Under the pieces are notes generated by a model, which ran no database searches, was not told where the DNA came from, and was given only the letters and a program-made list of their open reading frames with translations. From Streptomyces sp. NBC_00448 (GTDB taxonomy: Bacteria > Actinomycetota > Actinomycetes > Streptomycetales > Streptomycetaceae): a stretch of DNA of 64,000 nt. The stretch spans positions 1,364,001 to 1,428,000 of the forward strand of contig NZ_CP107913.1 in the NCBI RefSeq assembly GCF_036014115.1, written 5' to 3'. A program made the translations under genes and the position numbers. Positions 42,874 through 54,177 of this stretch are shown one piece after another; position 1 is the stretch's first letter, and each line of letters opens with the position of its first letter.

Positions 42874-43536
42874 GTGAGCAAGGGGTTGACGGCGGCGCAG
42901 CGCAGGGCGGTCACGGGGTCCGACCCGTCGACGGGTCGGGTGGCCGCCGGAGCCGTGGTGTGCACGGGACTGGTGGCGGCCGGGTTGGCGGTGCGCCACG
43001 GGCGGGCCGGGCAGCACTACCTGACGCCGGAGGGCCGGCGGGTGCGGGCCGAACTGGCCGAGCGCGACGCCCGGGTCGCGCGGGAGGCGGCCGAGGAATC
43101 GGCGCAGGGTGGGCGCACCGAGCCGGAGCGCGGGCAGTTCGTCGCCGACGACGGGTCCGGGACGGTGCGTACGACCGCGGCGCGGCCCGGCGAGGTGGCC
43201 GCCGCGTGGGAGGGGCTGCTCCAGATCCGCGCGGTGCTGGGTGACGGCGCGGTGGAGGTGCCGGCGGGCTGGGAGCGGGAGCGGCCGGTGCACGCGGTGG
43301 CGCTGGCCCTGGAGGCGGCGGGGGTGCCGCCGCACCGCGCCGAGCGGCCGTCGGGGTACCGGGTGGGGCCGTCTGATCATCCGGGCCTGGTCGAGGTGAC
43401 CTGGTCCGAGGCCGGTTCGGGGCCGGCCTCGCTCGCCCGCGTCGCCGCGCTGCTCGGCCCGCTCGGCTGGCAGGCGACCGAGCACCACGCCCGCGGCGGC
43501 GCGCCCTTCCTGCTCGTCTCCCCCCGCCACACCTGA
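42874..43536 (+). CDS. Hypothetical protein with winged-helix-like N-terminus
   Basis: A 220-residue soluble protein from GTG 42874 just after a G-rich site; the reading frame upstream is AT-richer and belongs to the intergenic dyads. LTAAQRRAVTG ... GLAVRHGRAGQHYLTPEGRRVRAEL has the pattern of a winged helix with a terminal wing. The C-terminal 130 residues (WEGLLQIRAVLGDG ... LLGPLGWQATEH) form an alpha/beta domain with no motif I recognise. It resembles conserved Streptomyces hypotheticals. It is divergent from the HelD-like gene and could share its control region. Confidence 0.65.
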   Translation: MSKGLTAAQRRAVTGSDPSTGRVAAGAVVCTGLVAAGLAVRHGRAGQHYLTPEGRRVRAELAERDARVAREAAEESAQGGRTEPERGQFVADDGSGTVRTTAARPGEVAAAWEGLLQIRAVLGDGAVEVPAGWERERPVHAVALALEAAGVPPHRAERPSGYRVGPSDHPGLVEVTWSEAGSGPASLARVAALLGPLGWQATEHHARGGAPFLLVSPRHT

Positions 43537-43607
43537 CCGCGCACCCCCGCCCGTCCCCACCTACTTCCCGCCGCCCCGCCCGCCCGCCCCCGGCCGCCCG
43601 GCGCGCT

Positions 43608-44669
43608 TCAGACCGCGGGCGGCGCCACCGCGAGCCCGGCCACCGGCGGGTTGAGGCGGGTGAATCCCTCCTGCCGCTGGTATGGGAAGTAGGGATACGG
43701 CGCCGTCCGCGCGCTCGCCGCGTCGAGCCTCGCCGTCTGGTCCGGGGTGAGCGCCCAGCCGACCGCGCCGAGGTTCTGCCGGAGCTGCTCCTCGTTGCGG
43801 GCGCCGATGATGACGGAGGAGACGGTCGGCCGCTGGAGCAGCCAGTTGAGGGCGATCTGCGGGATGGCCTTGCCGGTCTCCTCGGCGATCTCGTCGAGGA
43901 CGTCGACCACGCGGTAGAGGAGTTCGTCCGCCACCGGCGGGCCGAAGTCGGCGGTCTGGTGCAGCCGGCTGCCGGCGGGCAGCGGCCGGCCGCGGCGGAT
44001 CTTGCCGGTCAGCCGGCCCCAGCCGAGCGGGCTCCAGACCACCGCCCCGATCCCCTGGTCGAGCCCGAGCGGCATCAGCTCCCACTCGTAGTCGCGCCCG
44101 ACGAGGGAGTAGTAGACCTGGTGCGCGACATAGCGCGGCCGGCCGTACTTCTCCGCGACGGCGAGGGACTTCATCACCTGCCACCCGGAGAAGTTGGAGA
44201 CTCCGACGTAGCGGACCTTGCCCGCCCGCACGAGGTCGTCGAGCGTGGCCAGGACCTCCTCGATCGGCGTGCCGGCGTCGTAGGCGTGCAGTTGGAAGAG
44301 GTCGATGCGGTCGGTGCCGAGCCTGCGCAAGGCGGCCTCGCACGCGGCGAGCAGCCGCGACCGGGAGGAACCCGCGTCGCCCGGCCCGTCGCCCGTGGGC
44401 AGGCTGGTCTTGGTGGACACGATCACCTGGTCCCGGCGGCCCTTGATCGCCTCGCCCAGCACCTCCTCGGACGCGCCGCCGGAGTAGACGTCGGCCGTGT
44501 CGAACATCGTGATCCCGGCGTCCAGGCAGATGTCCACCAGACGGCGTGCCTCGCGGGCGTCGGTGCTGCCCCAGGCGCCGAAGAGCGGGCCCTGCCCGCC
44601 GAACGTGCCGGCGCCGAAGCTCAGCGCGGGCACCTTGAGGCCGGACGAACCCAACCGCCTGTATTCCAT
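43608..44669 (-). CDS. Aldo/keto reductase
   Basis: A 353-residue AKR starting at ATG 44669 behind AAGGAG. FDTADVYSGGASEEVLG has the catalytic Asp and Tyr, KTSLPTGDG the Lys, and DLFQLHAYD the His; YVGVSNFSGWQVMK and VIIGARNEEQL are the cofactor-binding elements. It reduces carbonyls with NADPH; the physiological substrate is unknown. It is divergent from a TetR gene across a 168-nt gap with a dyad, and is probably its target. It is only distantly related to the second AKR of this window (48377-49378). Confidence 0.92.
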   Translation of the reverse strand: MEYRRLGSSGLKVPALSFGAGTFGGQGPLFGAWGSTDAREARRLVDICLDAGITMFDTADVYSGGASEEVLGEAIKGRRDQVIVSTKTSLPTGDGPGDAGSSRSRLLAACEAALRRLGTDRIDLFQLHAYDAGTPIEEVLATLDDLVRAGKVRYVGVSNFSGWQVMKSLAVAEKYGRPRYVAHQVYYSLVGRDYEWELMPLGLDQGIGAVVWSPLGWGRLTGKIRRGRPLPAGSRLHQTADFGPPVADELLYRVVDVLDEIAEETGKAIPQIALNWLLQRPTVSSVIIGARNEEQLRQNLGAVGWALTPDQTARLDAASARTAPYPYFPYQRQEGFTRLNPPVAGLAVAPPAV

Positions 44670-44761
44670 GACTGCTCCTTCGATCGTTCGCTCGTCCACC
44701 GGGCGGCGGCGCGCGCCGCACACGGCACGCACAGCACCGCGAACACGCGCCGCCCACCGAC

Positions 44762-44783
44762 TAACGGTCATCCAGTTCCGTTA
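44762..44783. promoter_or_regulatory. Putative TetR operator between AKR and tetR
   Basis: TAACGG-10 nt-CCGTTA, with a third CCGTTA half-site at 44833-44838 overlapping the tetR start codon. Confidence 0.5.
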
Positions 44784-44837
44784 AGACGATCCCGACGATA
44801 GCACTGGCGCAGCCATTAATAGAACCAGAGTCCCGTT

Positions 44838-45464
44838 ATGACCGTGGAACGACCAGACCCGGGAAGCGTCCGACCAGGCGGGCGGACGGCACGCGCGCGC
44901 GGCGCCGTGCTCGACGCGGCCGGCGACGCCCTGGCCGAACAGGGCTTCTCCCAGCTGGACCCGGCCGATGTCGCGCGCCGCGCCGAGGTGGGCCGGACCA
45001 CCGTCTACCGCCGCTGGGGCACGGTGGCCGGCCTGGTGGCCGACCTGCTCACGGACATGGCCGAGCATTCGCTGCCGCGCACCGAGACCGGCTCGCCGCT
45101 CGGCGACCTGACGGCCAACGCCCGACTCGTCCCGCGCACACCGGCCGACCCGCGGCAGGGCGCGCCGTTCCGCGCGGCGATCGCGGCCGCCACCTGCGAG
45201 CCGAAGACCGCCGAGGCCCTGCGGCGCTTCTACCTCACCCGCGTCGGCGAGTGGGCGCCCCGCGTCCAGCAGGACATCGACCGCGGCGAGGCGCCCGAGG
45301 GCACCGACACCCACGAGGTGATCCGCGCGGCGTCCGCCCCCCTCTACTACCGCCTGCTCACCGGCGGCGAGCGGCTCGACGAATCCGCCGCGGACCGGGC
45401 CGCTGCGGCCGCCATGGCCGCCACCAGCGCGGGCGTCTTCGTGCGGAGCGCCGAGTCGCGCTGA
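44838..45464 (+). CDS. TetR/AcrR family transcriptional regulator
   Basis: A 208-residue regulator from ATG 44838. The N-terminal HTH reads QLDPADVARRAEVGRTTVYRRWGTVAGLVADLL, with the Tyr-Arg-Arg-Trp ending common in the TetR_C_11 subgroup. The C-terminal domain is helical, with conserved Arg/Tyr positions (RRFYLTRVGEW). There is no good ribosome site, and a TTAATA-like box lies about 17 nt upstream, so the leader is short. It most likely represses the divergent aldo/keto reductase and itself. Confidence 0.9.
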   Translation: MTVERPDPGSVRPGGRTARARGAVLDAAGDALAEQGFSQLDPADVARRAEVGRTTVYRRWGTVAGLVADLLTDMAEHSLPRTETGSPLGDLTANARLVPRTPADPRQGAPFRAAIAAATCEPKTAEALRRFYLTRVGEWAPRVQQDIDRGEAPEGTDTHEVIRAASAPLYYRLLTGGERLDESAADRAAAAAMAATSAGVFVRSAESR

Positions 45465-45707
45465 CCGCCCCCCGACCACCCCCGCGCCGCGACGCGAGGC
45501 AGCACGCGGCAGCACGCGAGTCCACCGGTGGCCGTCGCGGTTTCTCGCGCCCTGATACCCGACATGACGCCCAGATGTCCGGGTTATTGCGAGAAGAAAT
45601 CGTAATCTTGCACGAACTCATTTACTTACTGCGGCGGCGCTCGTAGTCTCTCCACGCCCGGCCGGGTGTACCACTTCCCCTCACCCCCGACCCGCAAGGA
45701 CCTGCCT

Positions 45708-48167
45708 GTGTCGCAACAAACGCGCAGCCACGACCAGAACCCCCCACGGCAGCACCGGTTCAGACGGCGCGGCACCGCCGCCGTGCTCTCCTTCGCGGTC
45801 GCCGCCGCGGCCGCGCTCACCGCGGTGACCCTGGCGAGCGCCCCCTCCGCGCACGCCGCCGGCGGCGTACCGGCCCCCTCGCCCGTCGGCATCTCCGGCC
45901 GCGGCGCGAACGTGCCGTTCACGGAGTACGAGGCGGAGTACGCCAACACCAACGGCGCCCTGATCGGCCCGGACCGGCTCTACACCCACCTGCCCTCGGA
46001 GGCGTCCGGCCGGCAGGCCGTGACCCTCGACGCGGTGGGCCAGTACGTCGAGTTCACCCTCACCAAGCCCGCCAACGCGATGTCGCTGCGCTACAGCATC
46101 CCGGACTCCGCCGACGGCAAGGGCCGGGACGCCTCCCTCGACGTGCAGGCGAACGGCCAGTCCGTCAAGACCCTGCCGGTGACGTCCCGTTACAGCTGGT
46201 ACTACGGCGGCTACCCGTTCAGCAACGACCCGGGCGGCGGCAACGCGCACCACTTCTACGACGAGTCCCGGACCATGTTCGGCACCACCTACCAGGCCGG
46301 CACGGAGATCCGGGTGCAGGTCACCTCGACCGCGCAGTCGCCGTCGTTCACCATCGACCTCGCCGACTTCGAGCAGGTGGCCGCGCCGATCGCCCAGCCC
46401 TCCGGCTCGATCAACGCCGTCACCGACTACGGCGCCGACCCCACCGGCGCCACCGACTCCACTGCGAAGATCCAGGCGGCGGTCGACGCCGGCCAGGCGC
46501 AGGGCAAGCCGGTGTACATCCCGCAGGGCGACTACACGCTCTACGACCACGTCATCGTGGACGGCGTGACGGTCGAGGGCGCCGGTCCCTGGTACACGGT
46601 CTTCGGCGGCCGCGACCCGGTGAACCGCAACCGCGCCGCGGGCTTCTACGGCAAGTACGTCGCCGGCGGCGGCTACACCGGGGAGATCCGGCCGAAGGAG
46701 GCCGGCGGCCCGAGCAAGAACGTCACCCTGAAGGACTTCGCCATCATCGGCGACATCACCGAGCGGGTCGACGACGACCAGGTCAACGGCATCGGCGGCG
46801 CCCTGTCGAACTCGACCATCGACGACCTGTGGATACAGCACGTCAAGGTCGGCGCCTGGATGGACGGTCCGATGGACCATCTCACCATCGAGAACAGCCG
46901 CATCCTGGACACCTCGGCCGACGGCGTCAACTTCCACTCCGGCGTGACCGATTCGACCGTCACCAACACCTTCGTCCGGGACACCGGCGACGACGGCCTC
47001 GCGTCCTGGCCGGAGAAGGCGCCCAACGCGGACGACAGCTTCACCCACAACACGGTGGTGCTGCCGGTGCTGGCGAACAACATCGTCACCTACGGCGGCA
47101 AGGACTTCACGATCTCGGACAACGTGATGGCCGACACCGTCACCAACGGCGGCGGCCTGCACATCGCCAACCGCTACCCGGGCGTCAACGGCGGCTCGGC
47201 CAACGGCGTCTCCGGCACCATCACCGCGGACTCCAACACCCTGATCAGAGCCGGGAACAGCGACTACAACTGGCAGTTCGGGGTGGGCGCGATCTGGTTC
47301 GACGGCCTCCAGGGCACCGTCGACGCGGACATCGAGATCACCAACACCGACATCCTGGACAGCTCCTACGAGGCGATCCAGTCGATCGAGGGCGGCGGCG
47401 TCACCGGCGTCCACTTCAAGAACGTCAACATCGACGGCGCCGGCACCTTCGCCATCCAGGGCCAGGCCCCGGCGAACATGACCTTCACCAACGTGACCGC
47501 GAAGAACATCGCGCAGGCGGACAAGCCGATCTACAACTGCGAGGGCACCGCCCTGGTCCTCAACGACAGCGGCGGCAACTCCGGCTGGAACAACGGCGGT
47601 CAGCAGTGCAACGGCTGGCCCGCGCCGGTGTGGACCAACGGCGGCGTGCCCACCGGCGGCGGCAGCGGGGGCGACAGCGGCGGCACCACCCCGCCGACCA
47701 CGCCTCCCGCGACGCCCCCGACCACCCCGCCGACCACTCCCCCGGCCGACGGCAACCTCGCCAAGGGCCACCCGGCCACCGACACCGGCCACTCCGACGT
47801 CTACACGGCCGCCAACGCGGTGGACGGCGACGCCAACTCGTACTGGGAGAGCACGAACAACGCCTTCCCGCAGTCGCTGACCGTCGACCTCGGCTCCGCC
47901 CGGACCGTCGGCCGCCTCGTGCTGAAGCTGCCGCCGGCCGCCGCGTGGGCCACCCGCACCGAAACCCTCTCCGTCCTCGGCTCCACGGACGGCTCCACCT
48001 TCAGCACGCTCAAGTCCTCCGCCGGGTACACCTTCGACCCTTCCAGCGGGAACACCGCTACGGTGTCCTTGAGCCCGACCTCCACCCGCTACCTCCGGCT
48101 CACCTTCACGGCCAACACCGGCTGGCCCGCGGGCCAGCTCTCCGAGCTGGAGGCGTACGCCTCCTGA
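45708..48167 (+). CDS. Secreted alpha-1,3-glucanase-like (GH87/mycodextranase type) enzyme
   Basis: An 819-residue exported enzyme from GTG 45708 behind AAGGA. The signal peptide is cleaved near residue 50 (SAHA-AGG). An N-terminal carbohydrate-binding beta-sandwich (about 65-235, YEAEYANTNGALIGP) precedes a right-handed beta-helix (about 245-640) starting INAVTDYGADPTGATDSTAKIQ. Asp-rich turns such as DTSADGVNFHSG and DTGDDGLASW are the likely catalytic acids of GH87. A Gly/Thr/Pro linker leads to a terminal F5/8-type (CBM32-like) domain (about 685-819). It would attack fungal or bacterial alpha-1,3-glucan (mycodextran). A strong terminator follows. Confidence 0.88.
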   Translation: MSQQTRSHDQNPPRQHRFRRRGTAAVLSFAVAAAAALTAVTLASAPSAHAAGGVPAPSPVGISGRGANVPFTEYEAEYANTNGALIGPDRLYTHLPSEASGRQAVTLDAVGQYVEFTLTKPANAMSLRYSIPDSADGKGRDASLDVQANGQSVKTLPVTSRYSWYYGGYPFSNDPGGGNAHHFYDESRTMFGTTYQAGTEIRVQVTSTAQSPSFTIDLADFEQVAAPIAQPSGSINAVTDYGADPTGATDSTAKIQAAVDAGQAQGKPVYIPQGDYTLYDHVIVDGVTVEGAGPWYTVFGGRDPVNRNRAAGFYGKYVAGGGYTGEIRPKEAGGPSKNVTLKDFAIIGDITERVDDDQVNGIGGALSNSTIDDLWIQHVKVGAWMDGPMDHLTIENSRILDTSADGVNFHSGVTDSTVTNTFVRDTGDDGLASWPEKAPNADDSFTHNTVVLPVLANNIVTYGGKDFTISDNVMADTVTNGGGLHIANRYPGVNGGSANGVSGTITADSNTLIRAGNSDYNWQFGVGAIWFDGLQGTVDADIEITNTDILDSSYEAIQSIEGGGVTGVHFKNVNIDGAGTFAIQGQAPANMTFTNVTAKNIAQADKPIYNCEGTALVLNDSGGNSGWNNGGQQCNGWPAPVWTNGGVPTGGGSGGDSGGTTPPTTPPATPPTTPPTTPPADGNLAKGHPATDTGHSDVYTAANAVDGDANSYWESTNNAFPQSLTVDLGSARTVGRLVLKLPPAAAWATRTETLSVLGSTDGSTFSTLKSSAGYTFDPSSGNTATVSLSPTSTRYLRLTFTANTGWPAGQLSELEAYAS

Positions 48168-48190
48168 CAGGCGTACGCCTCCGACCGGAT

Positions 48191-48220
48191 CGGGGCACCC
48201 CTCGCCAGAGGGGTGCCCCG
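48191..48220 (+). terminator. Terminator after the glucanase gene
   Basis: A 13-bp perfect stem CGGGGCACCCCTC / GAGGGGTGCCCCG with a 4-nt loop, 24 nt past the stop codon. Confidence 0.85.
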
Positions 48221-48376
48221 CACCCGGACCGCAGCACGGCAAGACGGCCGGCCCGCGGGACCGTGAGACCGCAGGACGCCGGAGTCGCCGCGCGCACCAG
48301 CCGCAGGTCACCGCGGCGCGGGGGCGGCAGGGCCCAGCTCCGTCCGTGCTTTCGGCAGCGCATAGAGTCGCGTTCC

Positions 48377-49378
48377 ATGGAATATCGTCACCTCGGCCGC
48401 AGCGGCCTGTTCATCAGCGAGATCGCCTACGGAAACTGGCTCACCCACGGCTCCCAGGTGGAGGAGGACGCCGCCACCGCGTGCGTGCGCGCCGCGCTCG
48501 ACGCGGGCATCACCACCTTCGACACCGCCGACGTCTACGCGCAGACCCGCGCCGAGTCCGTGCTCGGCCGCGCGCTGAAGGGCGAGCGGCGCGAGGGCCT
48601 GGAGATCCTCACCAAGGTCTTCTGGCCCACCGGCCCGGGGCACAACGACCGGGGCCTCTCCCGCAAGCACATCGCGGAGTCCATCGAGAACTCGCTGCGC
48701 CGGCTGCAGACCGACCACGTCGACGTCTACCAGGCGCACCGCTTCGACGTCTCCACCCCGCTGGAGGAGACGATGGAGGCGTTCGCGGACGTCGTGCACT
48801 CCGGCAAGGCGCACTACATCGGCGTCTCGGAGTGGACCTCGGACCAGATCAGGCGCGGCCACGCGCTCGCCCGCGAGCTGCGCATCCCGCTGGTGTCCAA
48901 CCAGCCGCAGTACTCGGCGCTGTGGCGGATCATCGAGGGCGAGGTCGTGCCCACCTGTGAGGAACTGGGCCTGGGCCAGGTGGTGTTCTCGCCGATCGCG
49001 CAGGGCGTGCTGACCGGGAAGTACAAGCCGGGGCAGCAGCCGCCGGCGGGTTCCCGGGCCACCGACGGCAAGGGCGGCTCGGACATGATCAGCCGCTGGA
49101 TGCACGACGACCTGCTGGAGCGGGTGCAGCAGCTCCAGCCGCTGGCCGCCGAGGCGGGCCTGTCGCTGGCCCAGCTCGCCGTCGCCTGGGTACTCCAGAA
49201 CCCGAACGTCTCGGCGGCGATCGTCGGCGCCTCCCGCCCCGAGCAGGTCGCGGAGAACGCGAAGGCCGCGGGCGTGAAGCTCGACGCCGAGCTGATGGCG
49301 AAGATCGAGGAGGTGCTCGCCCCGGTCGCGATCACCGACCCGAAGCGGGTCCACGAGAACGTGCCCGAGCGCCGCTGA
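48377..49378 (+). CDS. Aldo/keto reductase, K+-channel beta-subunit-like (AKR6 type)
   Basis: A 333-residue AKR from ATG 48377; no clear ribosome site. FDTADVYAQTRAESVLG, ILTKVFWPTGPG, DVYQAHRFD, YIGVSEWTSDQI and AAIVGASRPEQVAENAKA are the catalytic and NADPH-binding motifs; the channel-beta-like 'W' loop and overall length suggest the AKR6/YghZ group that reduces aldehydes such as methylglyoxal. It lies alone between the glucanase terminator and the PAP2 gene. Confidence 0.92.
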   Translation: MEYRHLGRSGLFISEIAYGNWLTHGSQVEEDAATACVRAALDAGITTFDTADVYAQTRAESVLGRALKGERREGLEILTKVFWPTGPGHNDRGLSRKHIAESIENSLRRLQTDHVDVYQAHRFDVSTPLEETMEAFADVVHSGKAHYIGVSEWTSDQIRRGHALARELRIPLVSNQPQYSALWRIIEGEVVPTCEELGLGQVVFSPIAQGVLTGKYKPGQQPPAGSRATDGKGGSDMISRWMHDDLLERVQQLQPLAAEAGLSLAQLAVAWVLQNPNVSAAIVGASRPEQVAENAKAAGVKLDAELMAKIEEVLAPVAITDPKRVHENVPERR

Positions 49379-49488
49379 GGCGGAGCGCGGAGCGCGGTAC
49401 ACCTCGCGTCCGGCCCCGGCGCCGGCCGCCGCCGGGCGGTTCGCCTCGCGTGGCGGTGCGGGGCGGACCGGTCCCGCGCGTAGGGTGA

Positions 49489-49502
49489 CTACAGTTCTGT
49501 AG
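49489..49502. promoter_or_regulatory. CTACAG-TT-CTGTAG dyad upstream of the PAP2 gene
   Basis: A perfect palindrome just downstream of a TAGGGT box (49481-49486), about 83 nt before the PAP2 start; a candidate operator. Confidence 0.45.
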
Positions 49503-49511
49503 ACGTCTGTT

Positions 49512-49537
49512 CCGGCCGGCCGCGCGCGGCCGGCCGG
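49512..49537. promoter_or_regulatory. 26-bp perfect GC palindrome in the PAP2 leader
   Basis: CCGGCCGGCCGCG joined to its exact complement with no spacer. With no loop it is not an ideal terminator; it may simply be GC-rich sequence or a binding site. Confidence 0.45.
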
Positions 49538-49584
49538 GCGGGCCCCGCGCGCACCGCCGGGGTCCGGGGAAGGCGGGCCGCCCG

Positions 49585-51736
<2,152 letters not shown>

Positions 51737-51768
51737 CTAGCCGGCGCATCCGGGGCGTTGTACGCCAA

Positions 51769-52770
51769 GTGACTTCTTTGCTGCGCGACACGCCGTTCTC
51801 CGTCCTGGACCGGTCCCGTACCCGCGAGGGCGAGGACCCGCCGCGGGCGCTGCGCGAGACCGTCGGCTTCGCGCGGCAGGCGGAAGCGCTGGGTTACCAC
51901 CGGTTCTGGGTCTCGGAGCACCACAGCGTGCCGGGGGTGGCCGGCTCCGCGCCCACCGTGCTCGCGGCCGCCGTGGCCTCGGCGACCTCGCGGATCAGGG
52001 TCGGCACCGGCGGGGTGATGCTGCCCAACCACCGGCCGCTGGTGGTCGCCGAGCAGTTCGGCGTGCTGGAGTCGCTCTTCCCCGGGCGGATCGACATGGG
52101 CCTGGGCCGCTCGGTCGGTTTCACCGGCGGCGTACGCAAGGCGCTCGGCCACGGCAAGGAGGCCGCCGAAGGCTTCGACGAGCAGATCGGCGAGCTGCTC
52201 GGCTGGTTCGACGGCACCCAGCGCGCGTATCCGCAAGTGCACGCCTGGCCCGCCGAAGGGCTGCGCCCGGCGCCGTTCCTGCTCGCCACCGGCAGCGGCG
52301 CCGACCTCGCCGCCGCGCACGGCCTGCCGCTGGTGATCGGCGGGATACGCGGCGAGGACGCGATGCTGCGGGCGGTGGACCGCTACCGCGCCGCGTTCCG
52401 CCCCTCGCCGTGGGCCGCCGCGCCGTATGTGGTGGTCTCCGGCACCGTGGCGGTCGCCACCACCGGGGAGCAGGCGCGCCGGCTGCTGGCCTCCGAGGCG
52501 TGGGCGACGGCGTACTCCCGCACGCACGGCGTCTTCCCTGCGCTGGCGCCGTACGCGTCGATCGCCGCGACCGCGATGGCCGGCGCGGAGCGGGACCGCT
52601 TCGAGGAGGCGATGGCCGGGCACATCCACGGCACCCCGCAGGACGTGGCGAAGTCCCTCGAATCGCTGCTGTCACGCAGCGCCGCCGACGAGTTCCTGGT
52701 GACCACCAGCACCTACGACCGCGCCGAACTGCTCGAGTCCTACCGGCTGCTGGCCGGCCTGCTGCACTGA
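51769..52770 (+). CDS. LLM-class flavin-dependent oxidoreductase
   Basis: A 333-residue luciferase-like protein from GTG 51769; no ribosome site is visible, so translation could be leaderless. ETVGFARQAEALGYHRFWVSEHH is the typical first helix and strand, RIRVGTGGVMLPNHRPLVVAEQFGVLESLFPGRIDMGLGRSVG contains the flavin-binding region, and FLVTTSTYD the C-terminal strand. It uses FMNH2 (or F420, common in actinomycetes) to oxidise unknown substrates. It stands alone between a divergent cell-wall enzyme and the inositol-phosphate synthase gene. Confidence 0.9.
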   Translation: MTSLLRDTPFSVLDRSRTREGEDPPRALRETVGFARQAEALGYHRFWVSEHHSVPGVAGSAPTVLAAAVASATSRIRVGTGGVMLPNHRPLVVAEQFGVLESLFPGRIDMGLGRSVGFTGGVRKALGHGKEAAEGFDEQIGELLGWFDGTQRAYPQVHAWPAEGLRPAPFLLATGSGADLAAAHGLPLVIGGIRGEDAMLRAVDRYRAAFRPSPWAAAPYVVVSGTVAVATTGEQARRLLASEAWATAYSRTHGVFPALAPYASIAATAMAGAERDRFEEAMAGHIHGTPQDVAKSLESLLSRSAADEFLVTTSTYDRAELLESYRLLAGLLH

Positions 52771-52781
52771 GCGGCCCGGCT

Positions 52782-52807
52782 GCGAACCCCGCGAACCCCG
52801 CGAACCC
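52782..52807. repeat. Short tandem repeat of GCGAACCCC
   Basis: Two full units and a third lacking the last C, in the 120-nt gap after the oxidoreductase gene. Confidence 0.7.
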
Positions 52808-52829
52808 GCAGGCCGGACACCCCCGCCCG

Positions 52830-52835
52830 TAGGAT
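52830..52835 (+). promoter_or_regulatory. -10 box of the inositol-phosphate synthase-like gene
   Basis: TAGGAT, about 55 nt upstream of the ATG at 52891; the -35 is not clear. Confidence 0.45.
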
Positions 52836-52890
52836 CGTACGGACGCGGTCCGCGCATCCGCCGGCCGCCGGGCACGGGAGGGGACCTCGG

Positions 52891-53985
52891 ATGAGCACCG
52901 TACGGGTCGGCATCGTCGGCATCGGCAACTGCGCGTCGTCGCTGGTGCAGGGCGTGGAGTTCTACCGGGACGCCGAGCCGGGCGCGGTGGGGCTGACCCA
53001 CCCGGTGTGCGCGGGGTACGCCATCGGCGACGTGGAGTTCTCCGCGGCCTTCGACGTGCACACCGGGAAGACCGGCCGGGACCTGTCGGAGGCGATCTGG
53101 GCGGCGCCGAACAACTCGCGGGCGTTCGCGAAGGTGCCGCACCTGGGCGTGCCGGTGACCGAGGGCCCGCTCGCCGACGGGGTGGGGCGCGGCAGCGCGG
53201 ACCGGCTCGACGTGCGGGGCGAGGCGAGCCTGGACGACGTGGTGCGGCGGCTGAAGGAGAGCGGCACGCACGTCCTGGTGAACTTCCTGCCGGTGGGCAG
53301 CCAGGCGGCGTCCGAGCTGTACGCGCGGGCGGCGCTGGAGGCCGGCTGCGCCTTCCTCAACTGCATCCCGTCGGTGGTGGCGCGCTCCCCGCAGTGGGCG
53401 GAGCGGTTCGCGGCGGCCGGGCTGCCGCTGGCCGGCGACGACCTCAAGAGCCAGTTCGGCGCGACGCTGATCCACCGCGCGCTGGTGGACGTGCTGCGGC
53501 GCAACGGCGTGGCGCTGCGCAGCACCTACCAGTTGCTGGGCGGCGGCAACATGGACTTCTGGAACATGCAGGACGCGGAGCGGATGGCCGACAAGAAGGC
53601 CACGAAGGCGCAGGGCATGTTCGCCGGCGGCACAGACGCGGCCGGGAGCGGGGACGGTACCGGGACCGGGAAGGCGGCCGGCGGCGAGCCGCAGGTCCAC
53701 GTGGGAGCCGACTTCATCCCGTTCCTCGGCGACCGCAAGGTGGCCTTCATCCGCGTGGAGGCCGAGGCGTTCGGGGGCACCCCGCTCGACATCGACCTGC
53801 GGATGGAGGTCGACGACTCGCCGAGCGCGGCGGGGAACGTCCTGGACGCGGTGCGGTATCTCAAGGCCGCGCTGGACCGCGGGGTGGGCGGCGTGGTGGA
53901 CGCGGTGGCGGCCTCGGTGATGAAGGCGGCGCCGGTACCGCTGGACGAGGCGGCGACCGCGCGGGGGCTGGCCGAACTGGGCTGA
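52891..53985 (+). CDS. Inositol-1-phosphate synthase-like protein
   Basis: A 364-residue protein from ATG 52891 after GGGAGGGGACC. VGIVGIGNCASSLVQGVEFY is the NAD-binding motif of actinobacterial Ino1, NFLPVGSQAASELYARAALEAGCAFLNCIPS and DDLKSQFGATLIHRAL are further core motifs, and MDFWNMQ corresponds to the conserved NMDF loop. A Gly/Ala/Asp-rich insert of about 25 residues (about 245-270) interrupts the helix-loop after the KK..K residues. Ino1 converts glucose-6-phosphate to inositol-1-phosphate. Because of the insert and several non-consensus positions it may be a paralogue rather than the housekeeping enzyme. Confidence 0.85.
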   Translation: MSTVRVGIVGIGNCASSLVQGVEFYRDAEPGAVGLTHPVCAGYAIGDVEFSAAFDVHTGKTGRDLSEAIWAAPNNSRAFAKVPHLGVPVTEGPLADGVGRGSADRLDVRGEASLDDVVRRLKESGTHVLVNFLPVGSQAASELYARAALEAGCAFLNCIPSVVARSPQWAERFAAAGLPLAGDDLKSQFGATLIHRALVDVLRRNGVALRSTYQLLGGGNMDFWNMQDAERMADKKATKAQGMFAGGTDAAGSGDGTGTGKAAGGEPQVHVGADFIPFLGDRKVAFIRVEAEAFGGTPLDIDLRMEVDDSPSAAGNVLDAVRYLKAALDRGVGGVVDAVAASVMKAAPVPLDEAATARGLAELG

Positions 53986-54177
53986 GCGGGCCACGGGCCA
54001 CCTGCCCGTACGCCGTCGCGCGGCGGCGTACCCGACGGCCGATCAGCGCGGTATGACTATCCGACATATGACGGTACGTCTGGTTGGCGGCGCCCGGGTC
54101 ACTCGCAGGCGCGTCGGCCTCACCGGTATGGGCTGCACCACCGCGCAGGGGTTGCCCATCGTTCTTACGGTGATCAT

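Noticed and set aside
49489-49502. BlaI/MecI-type operator
   Set aside because: TACA and TGTA half-sites are present, but the spacer is 4 nt rather than the expected 2, and no blaI-like gene is nearby. Kept only as an unassigned dyad.
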